The position numbers were made by a program, and so were the translations under genes. From Symbiodinium natans (Eukaryota; Sar; Dinophyceae; Suessiales; Symbiodiniaceae), in contig CAJNDS010000957.1 of the NCBI GenBank assembly GCA_905221605.1, positions 733,501 through 797,500 on the forward strand: DNA of 64,000 nucleotides, read 5' to 3'. Below the pieces are notes generated by a model that saw only the letters and a program-made list of their open reading frames with translations, had not been told where the DNA came from and made no database searches. The stretch's first letter is position 1. Every line of letters begins with the position of its first letter. Shown in pieces: positions 23,760-35,841 of the stretch.

Positions 23760-25200
23760 TTTGCGAGCCGCGAACTTGCTTGATGCCATGGGCAGGCTTC
23801 GTTGCTCCGTGGTCGCCAAAGTTCAACGCGAGACAGGACTTGCTGCTTGGGGACCTGAGAATTTCTGGAGCGTCTCTGTCTTTTCAGTGGTTTCGGAGCC
23901 GAAAGATCTCTGGCAGGAGCGCTGTGTGACGCCTCAGCCTGAGCAATGCCGACTCGGGCAGCCCCAACAAAAACTTCTGTAAAGTTCGACGCCTACACCA
24001 GATTGCCCATCTGCCCTGAGCCATCCTGAGCCTGCATCATCCTGCACATTCCCTGCATTCCCCAAAGCAAAGCCGAGCCCCGAGGCTGGCAGCGAGTAGG
24101 AGCCAGAACGAGAGCCGGAGCGAGAGCCAGAACGAGGGCGGCAGGCTCTCGCGATCCACGAGACAACCCAGTTTGCGAGTGCGATCTTTCGCATTGTTGT
24201 CTCGAGTTGTGGAGTCTCATAAGGATACTTGACATGTCTCCTGCTTTTTTACGAATGCATTGACATTATCAGCAAGTACTAGTACCGAAAAGTTGAGAAT
24301 CCTCATCTTGATGTTTCAACATGGCCGGACGCCTCTCTGGAACAGTCTCCGGATCCTCCTCCTCAGAGCAATGTTGGGCTGTTGGGCTATCTTGGTAAGA
24401 ATTCGACATTCCGTATACCAAGCCTCGCCCAAAACTGGCACTGGGAAACGAGTCGCGCGCACGCATGTACACCAGTTGTACACCAAGGAAGCACCAGGTC
24501 AAGAACCGAGAAGCAAAGGAGTGGATGGATGGCATGCCGCTGAATGCAGTATCTGCGAAGGAGCATGTCGCATTTATGGCATGTCAGACACTCCCGACTG
24601 TCGAAAAGGGCCAAGAAACGCAACATCGCACCATGGAACCAGCAAGCAATGCAAACGCATATCCCAGACATGGGCACTGCATAGAAACACACACTGTGGA
24701 AAAGAGAGTCTCTCGCCCCCTCTCTCTCTCTCTCTCTCTCTTCCTGTCTCGAGTGGAGCGAGCAAAATATTGACAGGCTTCTCATAGAATACACACTCAC
24801 GCTGTGGAAACAAGTAAAGAGTGCATGAATGCACGAGTCAAAAAACTAGTGCTCAAGCTTCCTTTCTCGAGTGGAGCGAGATGATGCGGTTGTTTTCTCC
24901 TTTTGCTGAGAGTGATCTCTCTCTCTCTCTCTCGAGCTCTCTCTTCTTTCCAGACGCTGGCTCAACTCGGAGGCCGGCGTGGCTTGCATGGGCCGCTCTG
25001 GCGACGTGCCTTGGAGGACACCTGATGTATATATACATATATATATAAATACATAACCAGCGTCAGAGAACAACAAAGTGGGTCGGAGTCCGCGAACGCA
25101 CGGGCATACACCCGTGCGTTGGCTCAACAAAAAGGTTGTCGGAGAGGTAGACAACAGACAGCATAGATTGCCTAGATTGGAACTCTGCGCACAAAACAGC
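23760..25200. other. No confident gene
   Basis: Plus-strand open frame 23761-23982 is weakly protein-like. CT microsatellites lie at 24718-24742 and 24918-24943, and an AT-rich TATATA tract at 25025-25050. Confidence 0.4.
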
Positions 25201-25271
25201 TCGCTTCTCTCTGTTCTCTGCTCTCTGTTCTCTGCTCTCTGTTCTCTGCTCTCTGTTCTCGGCTCTCTGTT
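25200..25271. repeat. Tandem repeat of CTCTGTTCTCTG
   Basis: Head-to-tail copies of CTCTGTTCTCTG/CTCTCTGTTCTCTG; open frames in it on both strands are artefacts. Confidence 0.85.
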
Positions 25272-25667
25272 CTGCTTCCCTTTCTCCCGAGAGGCGCATC
25301 ACTTCGCGCATCGCTTCGCCGCCAAAGCGTCCAGGGCTGCTCACGCAGAGATGCAGTGATCTCGGGTGATCTCGAATACTCTAGCTATTCAGGGCATCCT
25401 TGACTTTGGCATGCTTTCTTGGGTGAGGAATGAGGAATCGTGAGCGATGATTTGTACCCCGGCTTCTAAACACTCTCACAAGATGGCTCCGTGGCAGTCG
25501 CGGTGTTGCAAGCGATGTAGTAGACGATGTGTGGGATACAGCGCTGTGACAGCCTCATAGACTAACCCTGCATCACCAGAGTCTTCGTCTCACATCGTCT
25601 TATCGTGATGGACCAATTGGTTGAGTGATGGCTTGCCGTGGATAGACGTTTTTCTCCGCACACGCAA

Positions 25668-25736
25668 TGTGTGCGTGTGTGTGTGTGCATGACGTTGTCT
25701 GACTGTGTGTGTGTGTGTGTGTGTGTGTTTTTTTTT
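25668..25736. repeat. GT dinucleotide microsatellite with poly-T
   Basis: Two GT runs separated by a short unique segment, the second ending in nine T. Confidence 0.9.
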
Positions 25737-25749
25737 GTCTGTGGTGGTG

Positions 25750-26830
25750 CGGTCTTTCGTGGTAGATGTGCCAGACCTAAGACTGTTTGGCATTGTCTTC
25801 AGTGACTCCCCACACCAGACTTGTTTCTGTATCATGTTCTCTGTTGGTGCGATCTGGCAGAATACAATCTGTTGTGCACCCTTTCGCATGTGACCGAATC
25901 ATCCTTCTCAGGCGATCTTTGTGGGCAGCTCACTCTTTGCGCCGCAGGTCCTTGTTCAGCGGAGTGGATGTGCGAACTGCGGAGTGTTTGACTGGTCAGG
26001 CAGCCTTCGCTCAGTGCCCCTTTTCAGTGTTCTGAGCTTCCATGATACGCCATGTTCTAGCTGCACCCAGCTGGCGCAACAAAGATTGCAGCAAGGTACC
26101 AGATGGAGGACCGGATAGCATATTTCCGTGAGAAGGCTGTACCCATCGCAGTAGTAGCAGATGCTCGGGTGTCGACAGACATGCTATGATGCCCTTGGCG
26201 AAGCATGCATGGCAGGCCCGAGTCTTGAACTTCGCAGCGGACTGGTGCGGCCACCACTCCGAATATCTCCCCCAATTCAAGTCCGAATGTGTCTTAGTCT
26301 TAGTGTCTTCGTGTGCAATTCCCTGCCATGCGGCGCTTTGGCGCTCAGTGATCACCACGGCACATCCGAAAGTACTCAACTACTGCGAACGGAACTCAAT
26401 AATTGCAATTCAACACCAGTATAGTACAAGAGTCCTTTCCACATTCTTGATCTTCGAGGCAGCAAGCTTCAATTCAAATGCCGATTTCCTGCTGTCGCGG
26501 TTGATGCGGTTTGGCTAAGATCCACGGTAGACCTTGGGCAAGAATTGCATGCTTTTTATCCCCAAGCAAGGCGAGTTGCACCAACTGTCCGAAACATCAG
26601 GCCTCGAACAAGGGCCTCCGCGTGAATTATAAATTCGTTCGATGCTTAGTTGCAACATGTTGCATTGCTTTGTAACTTTATTTAATGGCTACCGCCAGTG
26701 CCGCCGACCCCTTGGAGGCAAACGCCCAAGCTGCCCAAACCCTATCCCTTCGTTTCCCCCCCCCCCTTCTTCTCCTGCTCAACTCTGGGAGATAATGCCT
26801 CTGCTCTAAGCGCCGAAACCGTAAACCTTG
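25750..26830. other. No confident gene
   Basis: A plus frame at 26186-26518 (110 codons) and a minus frame at 26011-26379 (122 codons) oppose each other; neither has a domain or paired splice sites. Confidence 0.4.
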
Positions 26831-26831
26831 G

Positions 26832-28239
26832 TTCTAAGTTCTGAAACGGTATATGTAAAGGGATGGGGTTGGAAAGGGGAAGGGTACTGAGAAAGAGGGG
26901 CAGGGGAAGGGAGTGGAATGGTTGGGTAGAGGGTATCGGCGAGGGGGGTATAGGCGGAGGGGGGGGGGTTTGGAGAACGCAGTAGGTGAGGGATTGAGGA
27001 GGGGCAGGGGGGCTGGGGAGGGGGGGTGGCGGGGCCAGTGCGGGAAGGGTAGGGTCGAGGCGAGGGGGGGGGAGGGTTTGGGGTAGGGGTGGGGGTGGGG
27101 GTGGGGTGGGGGGAGGTGGCATGTGAGGGGTTGAGGAGGTGGGTGTGTGTGGGGTGGGAGGTCAGGGACGGGGGGGAGGAGGACGGGTGGGGAGGGAGAG
27201 GAGAGGGGCAGGGCAGGAGGAGTGGAATGGTTGGGAAGGGGAAGGGTAGTGGGGGGGGCAGGGGAAAAAGGGTAGGAGAGGTGGAGTGGGCAGGGATGAG
27301 GGGCGGAGTAGCTGGTAGAGGGAAGGCCTGCAGGATGGGGATGGGGAGGAGGGGGCGGCGGGGGTTGGGCGGGTGGGGTGGGTAGGGGGGCGGGGGGTGG
27401 GGTGGGGGAGGGGGGTGGGGGGAAGGGCGGGAAGGGCGGAAAAAACGAAAAAGGCGGGCGTGTACTGGACCCTGTAAATGATTGCCTCATCCGCGAGGGG
27501 AGGTCTTGGCGGAGGGGGGGGTCGGCAGCGGGTGGGGTAGGGCAGGGGGGGGTGGGGGGTTTAGAGGGTAGGCCTGTGCGGGATGTGAGGGGCGTGGCTC
27601 GTGGGGGGGTGGAGGCAGGGCGGGGTGTGGGTGGGGCGGGGGGCGGGGCGGGGGGGTGGGGGGGACGGACAGAGGAATGGAGTGGAAGAGGTTGCGGTCA
27701 GCACAGGGATGGGGGAAGGCCCCGGGAAAAAACACGGGGAACAAACAGGGAGGGGAGCAGTGCGGGAGGGTGGGTGAGGGGGGGGGGGAAGCGAAGGGGG
27801 GTGGGGGGGTGAGAGGGGGGGGTGGGGAGAGGCGGGAAGGGCGAGAGGGCGGGCGTGTACTGGATTTTGCGGTCAGGGCAGGGATGGGGGGAGGTCAGGG
27901 GGGGCGGGGGGGACAAACAGAGAGTGTTCGGAGAGGTGGAGTGGAGGAGGTTGTCGGTCAGGGCAGGGGGGGGAAACAAACAGAGTGTGGGCAGGGGGGG
28001 GGCTGGGGGGTTTGGGGTGGGGGGTAAGGAAGGGCGGTATGTGAGGGATTGAGGAGGGGGAGGGGTAGCGGGTGGGAGTGGAATGGTAGGGAAGGGGAAG
28101 GGAGTGGCAGAGGGTAGGCCTGCGGGGGATGTGAGGGGCGTGGCGTGGCTGGTGGGGGGGGGGTGGAGGCAGACGGGGGGTGGTGGGGGGAGGTGGGTTT
28201 TTAATCGGTGGGGTGTGGAATGTGGAGGGGTGGGGGGGT

Positions 28240-28273
<34 letters not shown>

Positions 28274-31200
28274 GAGAAGGGTAGGCGGGGTGTGGGGGGG
28301 GAGGGGGCGGGAAGGGCGGGAAGGGCGGGGAGGGCGGGCGTGTGCTGGAGCCAAAAATCAATTTTTAATTGGCGAGGGAGGGTATAGGCGGAGGGGGGGG
28401 GGTCGGCAGCGGGTGGGGCAGGGCAGGGGGGGGGTGGGTTTGGGATGGGGGGTCAGGGAGGGCGGTGTGAGCCGGAGGGGTAGCGGGTAGGGGTAGGTCT
28501 GTGGGGGATGTGAGGGGCGTGGCTGGTGGGGGGAGGGTGGAGGCAGGGGGGGGGTGGTAGGGGTTGGGTGTAGGGGGTTGGGAGGCGGTGGGGCGTGGAG
28601 GGGGGGTGGAGGCAGGGGGGGTGGCAGGGGGGGGGGGGGAGGGGGTTGGGGCGGGGGGTGGGGCGGGGGACGAGGGGGGTTAAGTGGAGACGTGGAAGAG
28701 GGTGTGAGGGTTGAAGGAGGGAGGGTGGGGGGGGGGGGTGGGGTGGGGGGATGGGCGTGGGTGGCGATGGGGGTGGTGGAGGGGGGGGGGAAGCCAAAGG
28801 GGGGGGGGGGGAATGGGGGGGGGCGAGGAGGGGGGGCGTGGGGGGGTGAGAAAGAGGGCGGGGGTGGGGGGGGGCGGGTTTGGGGGGGGGGGTGGGGCAG
28901 GGGGCGGGAAGGGCGGGGAGGGCGCGTGCACTGAACCTTTAAATCATTGCCTCATCGGCAAGGGAGGGTATAGGCGGAGGGGGGGGTCTTCAGCAGGTGG
29001 GGTGGGGCAGCAGGTGGGGGGGGGGGGGGTTGGAGAGGGTGAGGGGGCGGCCTGCGGGGGATGTGAGGAGTGGGGGGGGGCGGGGAGGGGGGGTCGGCAG
29101 CAGGGGGGTTAGGGCAGTGGGTGGGGGGTGAGGGGTGGGGGGCGGTGTGAGTAGGGGGTAAGGGTAGGGGGGGGGGGGTCGGGGTGTGGGGGGCGGTTTT
29201 CGGCGGGGTGCTAGGGGTGGACGGTTAGGGGGGGCGGGGGGGAGGGGGGTAAGTGGAGAGGTGGAGTGGCAGGGCAGGGATGGGGGGAGGTCGGGGGCCG
29301 GGTGTGAGGGGTTGAGGAGGGAGGGGTGGGGGGGTGGGGGGTGGTGGGGTGTGGCAGTGGGTGAGGGGTTGGGGTAGGCCTGCGGGGGGCGTGGCTGGTG
29401 GGGGGTGGAGGGTGGTGGGGGTTGGGTTTCTAATCGGCGGTGTTGGGGGCGGGGGGTGGGGCGGGGGGGTGGGGGGGACGGAGAGGTGGAGTGGTTGCGG
29501 TCAGGGCAGGGATTGGGGGAGGTCGGGGGGGGTGGGGGGAACAAACAGAGAGTGTTCGGAGAGGTGGAGTTGCGGTCGGGTGGAGGGGTGGGGGGGTGGG
29601 GTGGGGGATGGGGTGGGTGGCGAGGGGGGTGGTGGGGTGTGGGGGGGGGGCGGGGGGGGAGGGGGGGGCAGGGGGCTGGTGGGGTGTTGGTGAGGGCTCG
29701 GTGGGGCCGGGACCTGGAGGGCGGGGGGGTTGGGGGGGGTGGGGGCGGGGCGGGGGGGGCGGGGAGGGCGGGAGGAGGGGGGGGCGGTGGAATGTGGGGG
29801 GGGGAGGAGGAGGGGTTAGGGGGTGGGGGGGTGGGGGTGACCACTCCATTCTAACAGCAAGGCAGCGGGAGGGGTGGGCAGGAGTGGGGCATGCACTGGA
29901 GCCCTTAAAACACGCCAGTCCAGCGGAGGGGGTCGGCGGGGTGGGAAGGGCGGGGGGAGTGGGGGGAGCGGGGGTGGGGGGGGCGGAAAGGGCGGGAGAG
30001 GGCGGGCGTGTACTGGAGCCTTTAAACATTGCCTCATCGGCGAGGGGGATCTAGGCGGAGGGGGGGGTCGGCAGCGGGTGGGGCGGGTGGGGGGTTTGGG
30101 GTGGGGGGTCAGGGAGGGCGGTGTGAGGGATGGAGGAATGGGAGGGTAGCGGGTAGGGGGAGGAGGCGGTGGGGCGTGGAGGGGGGGGGAGGCGAGTTGG
30201 GGGGGGGTGGGTTTCTCTTAATGGAGGGGGTTGGGGCGGGGGGTGGGGCGGGGGACGGAGGGGGGTCAGTGGAGAGTGGAAGAGTTTGCGGTCAGGGCAG
30301 GGATGGGGGCAGGTCGGGGGGGGGGGGGAACAAACACAAAATGTTTGGAGAGGTGGAGTGGAGGAGGTTGTCGGTAAGGGCAGGGATGCGGGAGGTCGGG
30401 GGGGGCGGAAACAAACAGAGTGTGGGCAGGGGGGGGCTGGGGGGTTTGGGGTGGGGGGTGGGGGAGGCGGTGTGTGAGGGGTGGGGGGGGGGTGGGTTTC
30501 TAATCGGGGGGGGGGGGGGGGTGGGGGGGGGCAGGGGCTGGAGGGGGGCAGTGTGGGGGGGTGGGTGAGGGGGGGGGAAGCGAAGGGGGGGGGCGGGGAA
30601 TGTGGGGGGGGAGGAGGGGTCAGGGGGGTGGGGGGGTGTCGGGAGCCCTTTTTTCTCATTGCCTCATCGGCGAGGAGGGGGGGGGTAGGGCGGGGGGGGG
30701 GGGGGGTGGGGGGTTTGGGGGGAGGTGGGTTTATCATGGGGGTGTGGGGGCGGGGGGGTGAGGGGTTGAGGCGGGGGGGGGGGGGGGGGGGGGGGGGTGG
30801 GGTGTGGAGGGGGGTGGGGGGGGGGGGTCGGGGGGGTTGGGGGGGGGGGGTAGGGGCCGGAAGGGGGGCCAGTGTAAGAGGGTGGGAATGTGGGGGAAGG
30901 GCGAGGAGGGGTTGGGGGTGGGGGGTGGGGGGGTGAGAAGGGGAGGCGGGGTGTGGGGAGGGGTAGGGGGGGGGGGGGAGGGGGGCGGGAAGGGAGGGGG
31001 GGCGTGGACTGGAGGGGGGGTTTAGGCGGAGGGGGGGGTCGGCAGCAGGTGGGGTAGGGCAGGGGGGGGGCGGGTGAGAGGGCGGTGTGAGTGGGAGGGG
31101 GAGAGGTCGGGGAGGGGGGGGGGGGCTGGAGGAGGGCAGTGTGGGAGGGTGGGTGAGGGGGGGGGCGTCGCAAGCAGTGGAATGTGGGGGGGGCGAGGAG

Positions 31201-31440
31201 GGGTTAGGGGGTGAGGGGGTGGGGGGGTGAGAAGGGGAGGCGGGGTGTCGGGGGGGGGTGGGGGGCGGGAGGGCGGGCGTGTGCTGGAGCCTCTAAATCA
31301 TTGCCTCATCGGCGGAGGGGGGGTATCAGGCGGAGGGGGGGGGTCGGGGGGTAGGGCAGGGGGGGGGGTGGGGGGTTTGGGGGGAGGGGTTGGGGGAGGG
31401 GTGGGTTTCTAATCGGTGGGGTGTGGCGGGGGGAAACAAA
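26832..31440 (+). repeat. 4.6-kb G-rich, C-poor array with a recurring non-G anchor
   Basis: The plus strand consists mostly of runs of three to more than thirty G separated by single A, T or C; C is rare throughout. The longest pure run is about 33 G at 28240-28272. It is not a simple homopolymer array: an anchor containing GGGCGGGCGTGTACTGGA, a TTTAAATCATTGCCTCATC-like AT-richer segment and then a GGTATAGGCGGAGG-like segment recurs near 27480, 28362 (degenerate), 28945, 30027, 30657 and 31299. A second anchor, ACAAACAGAGAGTGTTCGG with GAGAGGTGGAGTGG, recurs near 27913, 29541 and 30333. Spacing is irregular, about 580-1080 bp. Long Gly-rich (plus) and Pro-rich (minus) open frames are produced by composition and are rejected as genes. 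Confidence 0.9.
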
Positions 31441-31699
31441 CAGAGGGTCTTCACTGACGCCGCCCCGCTGTTGCTGGGGTCGGCGGATATGTAATTGGAG
31501 GAGCAGTAGGAGTAGCGATAGCAGGAGGAGTAGGAGGAGCCCCCCCCCCTCCTCCTCCCGCTACCAGCCATGTTCAACATCTTGAGCAACTCTTCTAGCC
31601 ACCGCGCAAAACGCACAATACGAAAACCACCATGCGCAAATAATTGCCACAGCCACCACGACAGCTGCCCGAGTCAACCACGCGGAAGGAGTTGCTGAC

Positions 31700-32045
<346 letters not shown>

Positions 32046-32290
32046 GCTGCCGCATTGTTCTTAAGGGGGCGGGGGGAACTTGTGCAAACTCGTGACTTGA
32101 GTGTGCACAAACCATTCGTCGAGCACGCTTTCGCTGATGTCGTTACTTTGCATTTGCTTTATTAGGGTAGTGGTGATAGTAGTAATAGGGTAAAATGGAT
32201 GGCTTTCAAAACCATCGGTTTCAGTAGGAGATTGCGTTTTGCCCATTTCATCCTCTCAGGCTCTGGTTCGTACAAGTCAACCTGACGGAC

Positions 32291-32737
32291 TCACCCCTGC
32301 AAGTAGTGAACGAGAAACAAAGATGCAGCGCCAACGTTCCCAACAATGTCCAACATGTGCCAAGTCAGATCGGGGTCGTTCACAAAGCTCGTTGCCACGG
32401 TTCCTCGTGGAACGTAGTTCTTCGAGACGAAGATTTCACATCTGTTGTACCACGACGAATTCCAAAGTTCACTTTCGCCTCCTTCACGATGACTTGCTGC
32501 CACTCGAAGTCATACTCTGCGTTTGGGTTACAGGCTTGGCCCAGCCCGATTGCAAAGTACCTGGAGTCAGAAGTTTTGAAAACAGTCTGGGCAAAATGCT
32601 TGGGCCAGCTGCTTGTCCTATCCTGGTCGGAAATCACCTTCGATCACCCTTCGAGCACAGTCTGAACTAAATTCTGCCCCGAACATCCACACCTGGCCAT
32701 CCAACGCCCTTGTGTTCTTGGCGAGTCTGTTCAGCAT
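32291..32737 (-). pseudogene. Frameshifted remnant of an unrecognised gene
   Basis: On the minus strand three successive segments look coding but lie in different frames. The first begins MLNRLAKNTRALDGQVWMFG near 32737. The second includes SDSRYFAIGLGQACNPNAEY (about 32520-32570). The third includes SKNYVPRGTVATSF and a hydrophobic end LFLVHYLQG with a stop at about 32291. The changes of frame fall within a few bases and cannot be ordinary introns, so one-base indels are the likely cause. Alternatively a plus-strand frame of 143 codons is real, but its composition is poorer. The family is unknown. Confidence 0.4.
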
Positions 32738-32907
32738 CTGGCGTCACTTTTGAAAATGCAGGAGCAGTAAAAACATGTTGTGTGTCGACCTCGCGCTGTT
32801 TCCTATAGCAGCGCCGCATTCAAAAGGGCGCTGGGTCGGCGGCATGGCTACGTCGGCTATGTTGCTATGCAGGGAAAGGGATTCGAAGCGAATCGAGGAC
32901 ATTCGAG

Positions 32908-33266
32908 GTGTTCAAGGCTTTCAGAAGTGCAGAGCAGTGCAAAGTCAACTATTCAAGTCCTTTTTCAGGCCCTTGAAAGTCCCATGTAAGTCGGCGGATG
33001 GGACAGGTACATGTTTGACGTCAAGCCCCTTGTGCACCCGACCGAGAATTTGGTCAGTGAAGAGATGTGCAAGGCAGTTGGAAAAGTGGGAATCCGTTGA
33101 AAGTGTAAGTTTGAACGTAGTGGAAGAGTCTTCTCATGGGTCTGCTTCTATAGGGCTTACATTGAGAGGGCAGCATCTCTGCAGGAGATGGGAGCCGCCT
33201 GCCCAGACGTGAAGTCTCTCGCCTCACTGCGGGAGATGTGCGCCAAGTGTTGGTCACCTCTCAGTG
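32908..33266 (+). CDS. Four-exon fragment of an unrecognised gene
   Basis: Exons 32908-32943 (VFKAFRSAEQCK), 32969-32985 (17 nt), 33074-33104 (QLEKWESVES) and 33185-33266 (EMGAACPDVKSLASLREM) connect in phase. Each follows AG|G. Donors are GTCAAC, GTAAGT, GTAAGT and GCAATA. The joined frame is a charged helical protein with several cysteines at the end. The gene must continue both ways, but further exons were not fixed. No domain is recognised. Consistent phases over four exons make coding status fairly likely even though the individual exons are tiny. Confidence 0.5.
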
Positions 33267-33344
33267 GCAATATTTTTTGTTGGTCTTGCGCTAGGTCTTG
33301 CGGTGGACTTAGCAGTTCCACGGCTCGGGTTTTAACCCGAGAGG

Positions 33345-33790
33345 CCAGGGCATCGAAGTCCCGAGTCCTGGGCCTGGGGCCAGCAGATTAAAGCGGGTCC
33401 CGAAACAGTGGCCATCATAGGAGGTTGGGCTGGCTCCCGGATCACCCCTTTGCCGGATTGATCGAGACAATTTTTTTACGTGCTTTTGAAAGGGGCCTCT
33501 TGGAATTCCAGGTGTTTGGGTCTTGGAAAGGAGGCCTGCCTTCGAGATTCAAAGGCCCAGCAATCCGGCGCCCCGAGCATGGGGCCAGCACATTGAAGCG
33601 GATCCCGCAGGGCCCAGTACAGGAGGTTAAGCTGGCTGCTGACCACCTCTTTTGCCGGATTGATCGAGACAGTTTTGATTCTGGTTTTTTAATCGGGAAT
33701 TTTTGGCTTCTGCTCGGGATCCCGGATTTCGGGATCTTGGAAAGAAGCTTGCCTTTAAGCCAAGAGCCCTGGGCATCGGTTTAGAGATGG
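33345..33790. repeat. Diverged tandem duplication, ~200-bp period
   Basis: TGCCGGATTGATCGAGACA occurs at 33451 and 33653. Flanking modules GGGGCCAGCA, AAGCGGRTCCCG, AGGAGGTT and GATCTTGGAAAG-like segments recur in the same order with the same spacing. Two copies plus a partial third are visible. Confidence 0.75.
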
Positions 33791-33799
33791 CTTCAAGAC

Positions 33800-34670
33800 A
33801 AAGCCTAAATCCCGGGAAATTGCAGGATTTCGGGAACGACTTGACTTTGAGAGGAACCCCAAACAGTCCAGGGTCCTGAATGGCCCCGCAAGCTTGCATT
33901 GTTCTGGGCCCCCTACTAAAGCAGGCTCACATCTTTCACTTCATGAGCCACCTCAACACTGTGCTGGTAGATGACGCTGGAAGTGATCTGGTGGCAGGTA
34001 CCCAGAAGCATGAGCACTACTTTTTCTCACTAGGAGTATAATGCAAGTACTAGCCCACACTGCCAACCAACGCATTTGCCCCACGATTGAGCTACCGCTG
34101 TTTCATCGACCATTAAGCTTGGGCATTTTAGACCATGTAGACCCATGTGTGAAAGTAATAAGATGGTCCAAGCTTTGTGAGACAGAATCCCGCTCGTTTC
34201 AGAGGTACAAGGGCAATGTCAGCCAGAACGCCGGTGCCGGGGCTTCCATTACCACCTTCGAGCGGAATATCCTGTATCCCATGAAGCCCGACACTGAGCT
34301 TGTTCATGGCCCCACATACTTTGGTTGGGGGAAGTGTCTTGGGATGCGGATTCCTGGATGCCGTCATTTTGCGCGATTGTGCTTTGGGTCCCTGGCTTCC
34401 GTCAGCACCTTCAGATGTCTCAGAGTCCTTTGAGGCACATGAAGTGGGTTTATTCATTGCGCTAGCAGTACGCAGGTAGGTGACTTCTTAGAGGCACAAA
34501 ATGGGTACAGCCGCAAGGCCTGGACTAAACGAGGCGGTTTGCAACAGAGCTTATGCTCAGTGCTGCCAAGCGTAAGCTAACAATCTCGTTTTGCGAGGCT
34601 TCAAAAGCCATAAACCCCCCCTCCAAGGGACGTTTCCTTGAGCAATGCTGTGGACCCGGACACCTCGGAG
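33800..34670. other. No confident gene
   Basis: A plus frame 34041-34433 (130 codons) and a minus frame 34128-34457 (109 codons) cover the same bases and both look moderately protein-like. One may be a relic; no decision is possible from sequence alone. Confidence 0.4.
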
Positions 34671-35037
34671 GACCTGCAGAAGGAGCGCAAGCGAGCGCTT
34701 GCGGCGAAGTGTTGTGGACTTGATTGAGACTTTCCCGACAGATCTTCCAGAAGTTCGAGCTGAACCAGTTCCAGCTGGGGAAGGCGGCACGCGAGGACCC
34801 ATCGCGCTACCGCACTGCGCAGCCCCAAGCCCAAAAAGGCACACAAGCAGCTAACTCAGACCAATTCCTGCCGCTCGCCCTCCCCTGGCCCTTCCCCTCC
34901 TTGAGGAGAACATCACCAGCGCACGGCAGAAGTTCGACGAGGGGCGGCTTCTGATGAACGAGTTCTTCACGAAGGCCCCAAGGGCCTCGCTGGGGACGAA
35001 GATCTTAGAAGCTTACGCTAGCGGGGTGTCGCAGTGA
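34671..35037 (+). CDS. 3' exons of an unrecognised gene
   Basis: Exon 34671-34703 (AG|G, GC donor) reads DLQKERKRALA. A middle exon between about 34741 and 34826 reads FELNQFQLGKAAREDPSRYR; its 5' border is uncertain (AG|A at 34740 or AG|G before AAREDP). The last exon 34906-35037 follows AG|G and reads ENITSARQKFDEGRLLMNEF, ending ILEAYASGVSQ and TGA at 35035-35037. All phases are 0. The product is a charged, helical soluble C-terminus. No family is recognised. The next coding block starts 190 bp downstream on the same strand. Confidence 0.55.
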
Positions 35038-35218
35038 AACACAGGAGGGTTGTGCTGAACGTGGGCTGGAGCTACTTGGGCTCACCCGCTGGAAGGAGCA
35101 CAGTAGTACAGAACAAAGGGCAGGCGGGGCCAACACCGGGGTGTGTTGCAGGTAAAGGGGGAAAGGTTGGGGGGGCGGGGAAGCAAAGCAAGCTGTTGGT
35201 TAGGAGAGCCCCGAATAC

Positions 35219-35841
35219 ATGGCGGGCAAGGATGCCCGGGGGCAGAGGGGCGACCTTCCCTCCGCGCCCTACGAAGGACAGAAAGAACGCGTGCAAAGGT
35301 GAGCCTCCTGGTGTACTTGAGGGAGACATGGACGCAGGATCTCCTGCCTCGGTTCTCTCGTTTCTTGAAGCGGGCCCTACGAAAGAGACACTGAACGAAG
35401 CAAGTATATAAGCAAGTAGGTCAGGGTGCCTTGACCCCTTGGCCACAGGTGGACGAGAGCGTCGGACTGAAGCCAGGGGATGCGGTGCCCTCAGAAGTGA
35501 AAGGAGCCCTTCTCGATGTTTAGAGCCCTATATGGCCTTTACTTCGACTTGTCCTTGAAAAAGCGCTGAGGAGATCTACTTTGCACCGATGCCGGTGGAC
35601 AACAAGGCACGGCTTGGCCATGGATTCTGCTTCAATCGGGGACCACGAGTACACCTCGAGTACCTGCACCTGCAGAGGCCACAGAGACCGACAAGTACTG
35701 GAAGCGGCGGGGGCAGAGATGGGAGGTGAAGAAGAAGGCGGAGAGTTCTGCAGCCCTTAAGTGTCGCAAGAGATTGCCAAGGAGCTTTCCCTTCCGATGC
35801 GCCCTCGCTTGCACCCACCGGGCACTAAATTCCCCGCACTG
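35219..35841 (+). CDS. Unrecognised gene, four or five short exons
   Basis: A possible start ATG lies at 35219 and the frame runs to a GTGAGC donor at 35299. Exon 35449-35517 is 23 codons (VDESVGLKPGDAVPSEVKGA), phase 0 on both sides. Exon 35571-35648 is 26 codons (EIYFAPMPVDNKARLGHGFC). Exon 35678 onward reads ATETDKYWKRRGQRWE, then a lysine-rich tail to a stop at 35839-35841. The APMPVDNKARLGHGFCF part recalls the start of a Mei2-type RNA-recognition motif, a common dinoflagellate family, but the match is weak. The frame changes between 35648 and 35678 would need an intron of only 29 nt, and one of 23 nt would be needed at 35299-35321, so either indels or ultrashort introns are present. Confidence 0.45.

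Noticed and set aside
26742-31616. Very long Gly-rich and Pro-rich open frames on both strands
   Set aside because: They follow from the G-run composition, are open in several frames at once and contain no domain.
35571-35648. Mei2-type RNA-recognition motif
   Set aside because: The resemblance covers about 17 residues and lacks the usual aromatic RNP residues.
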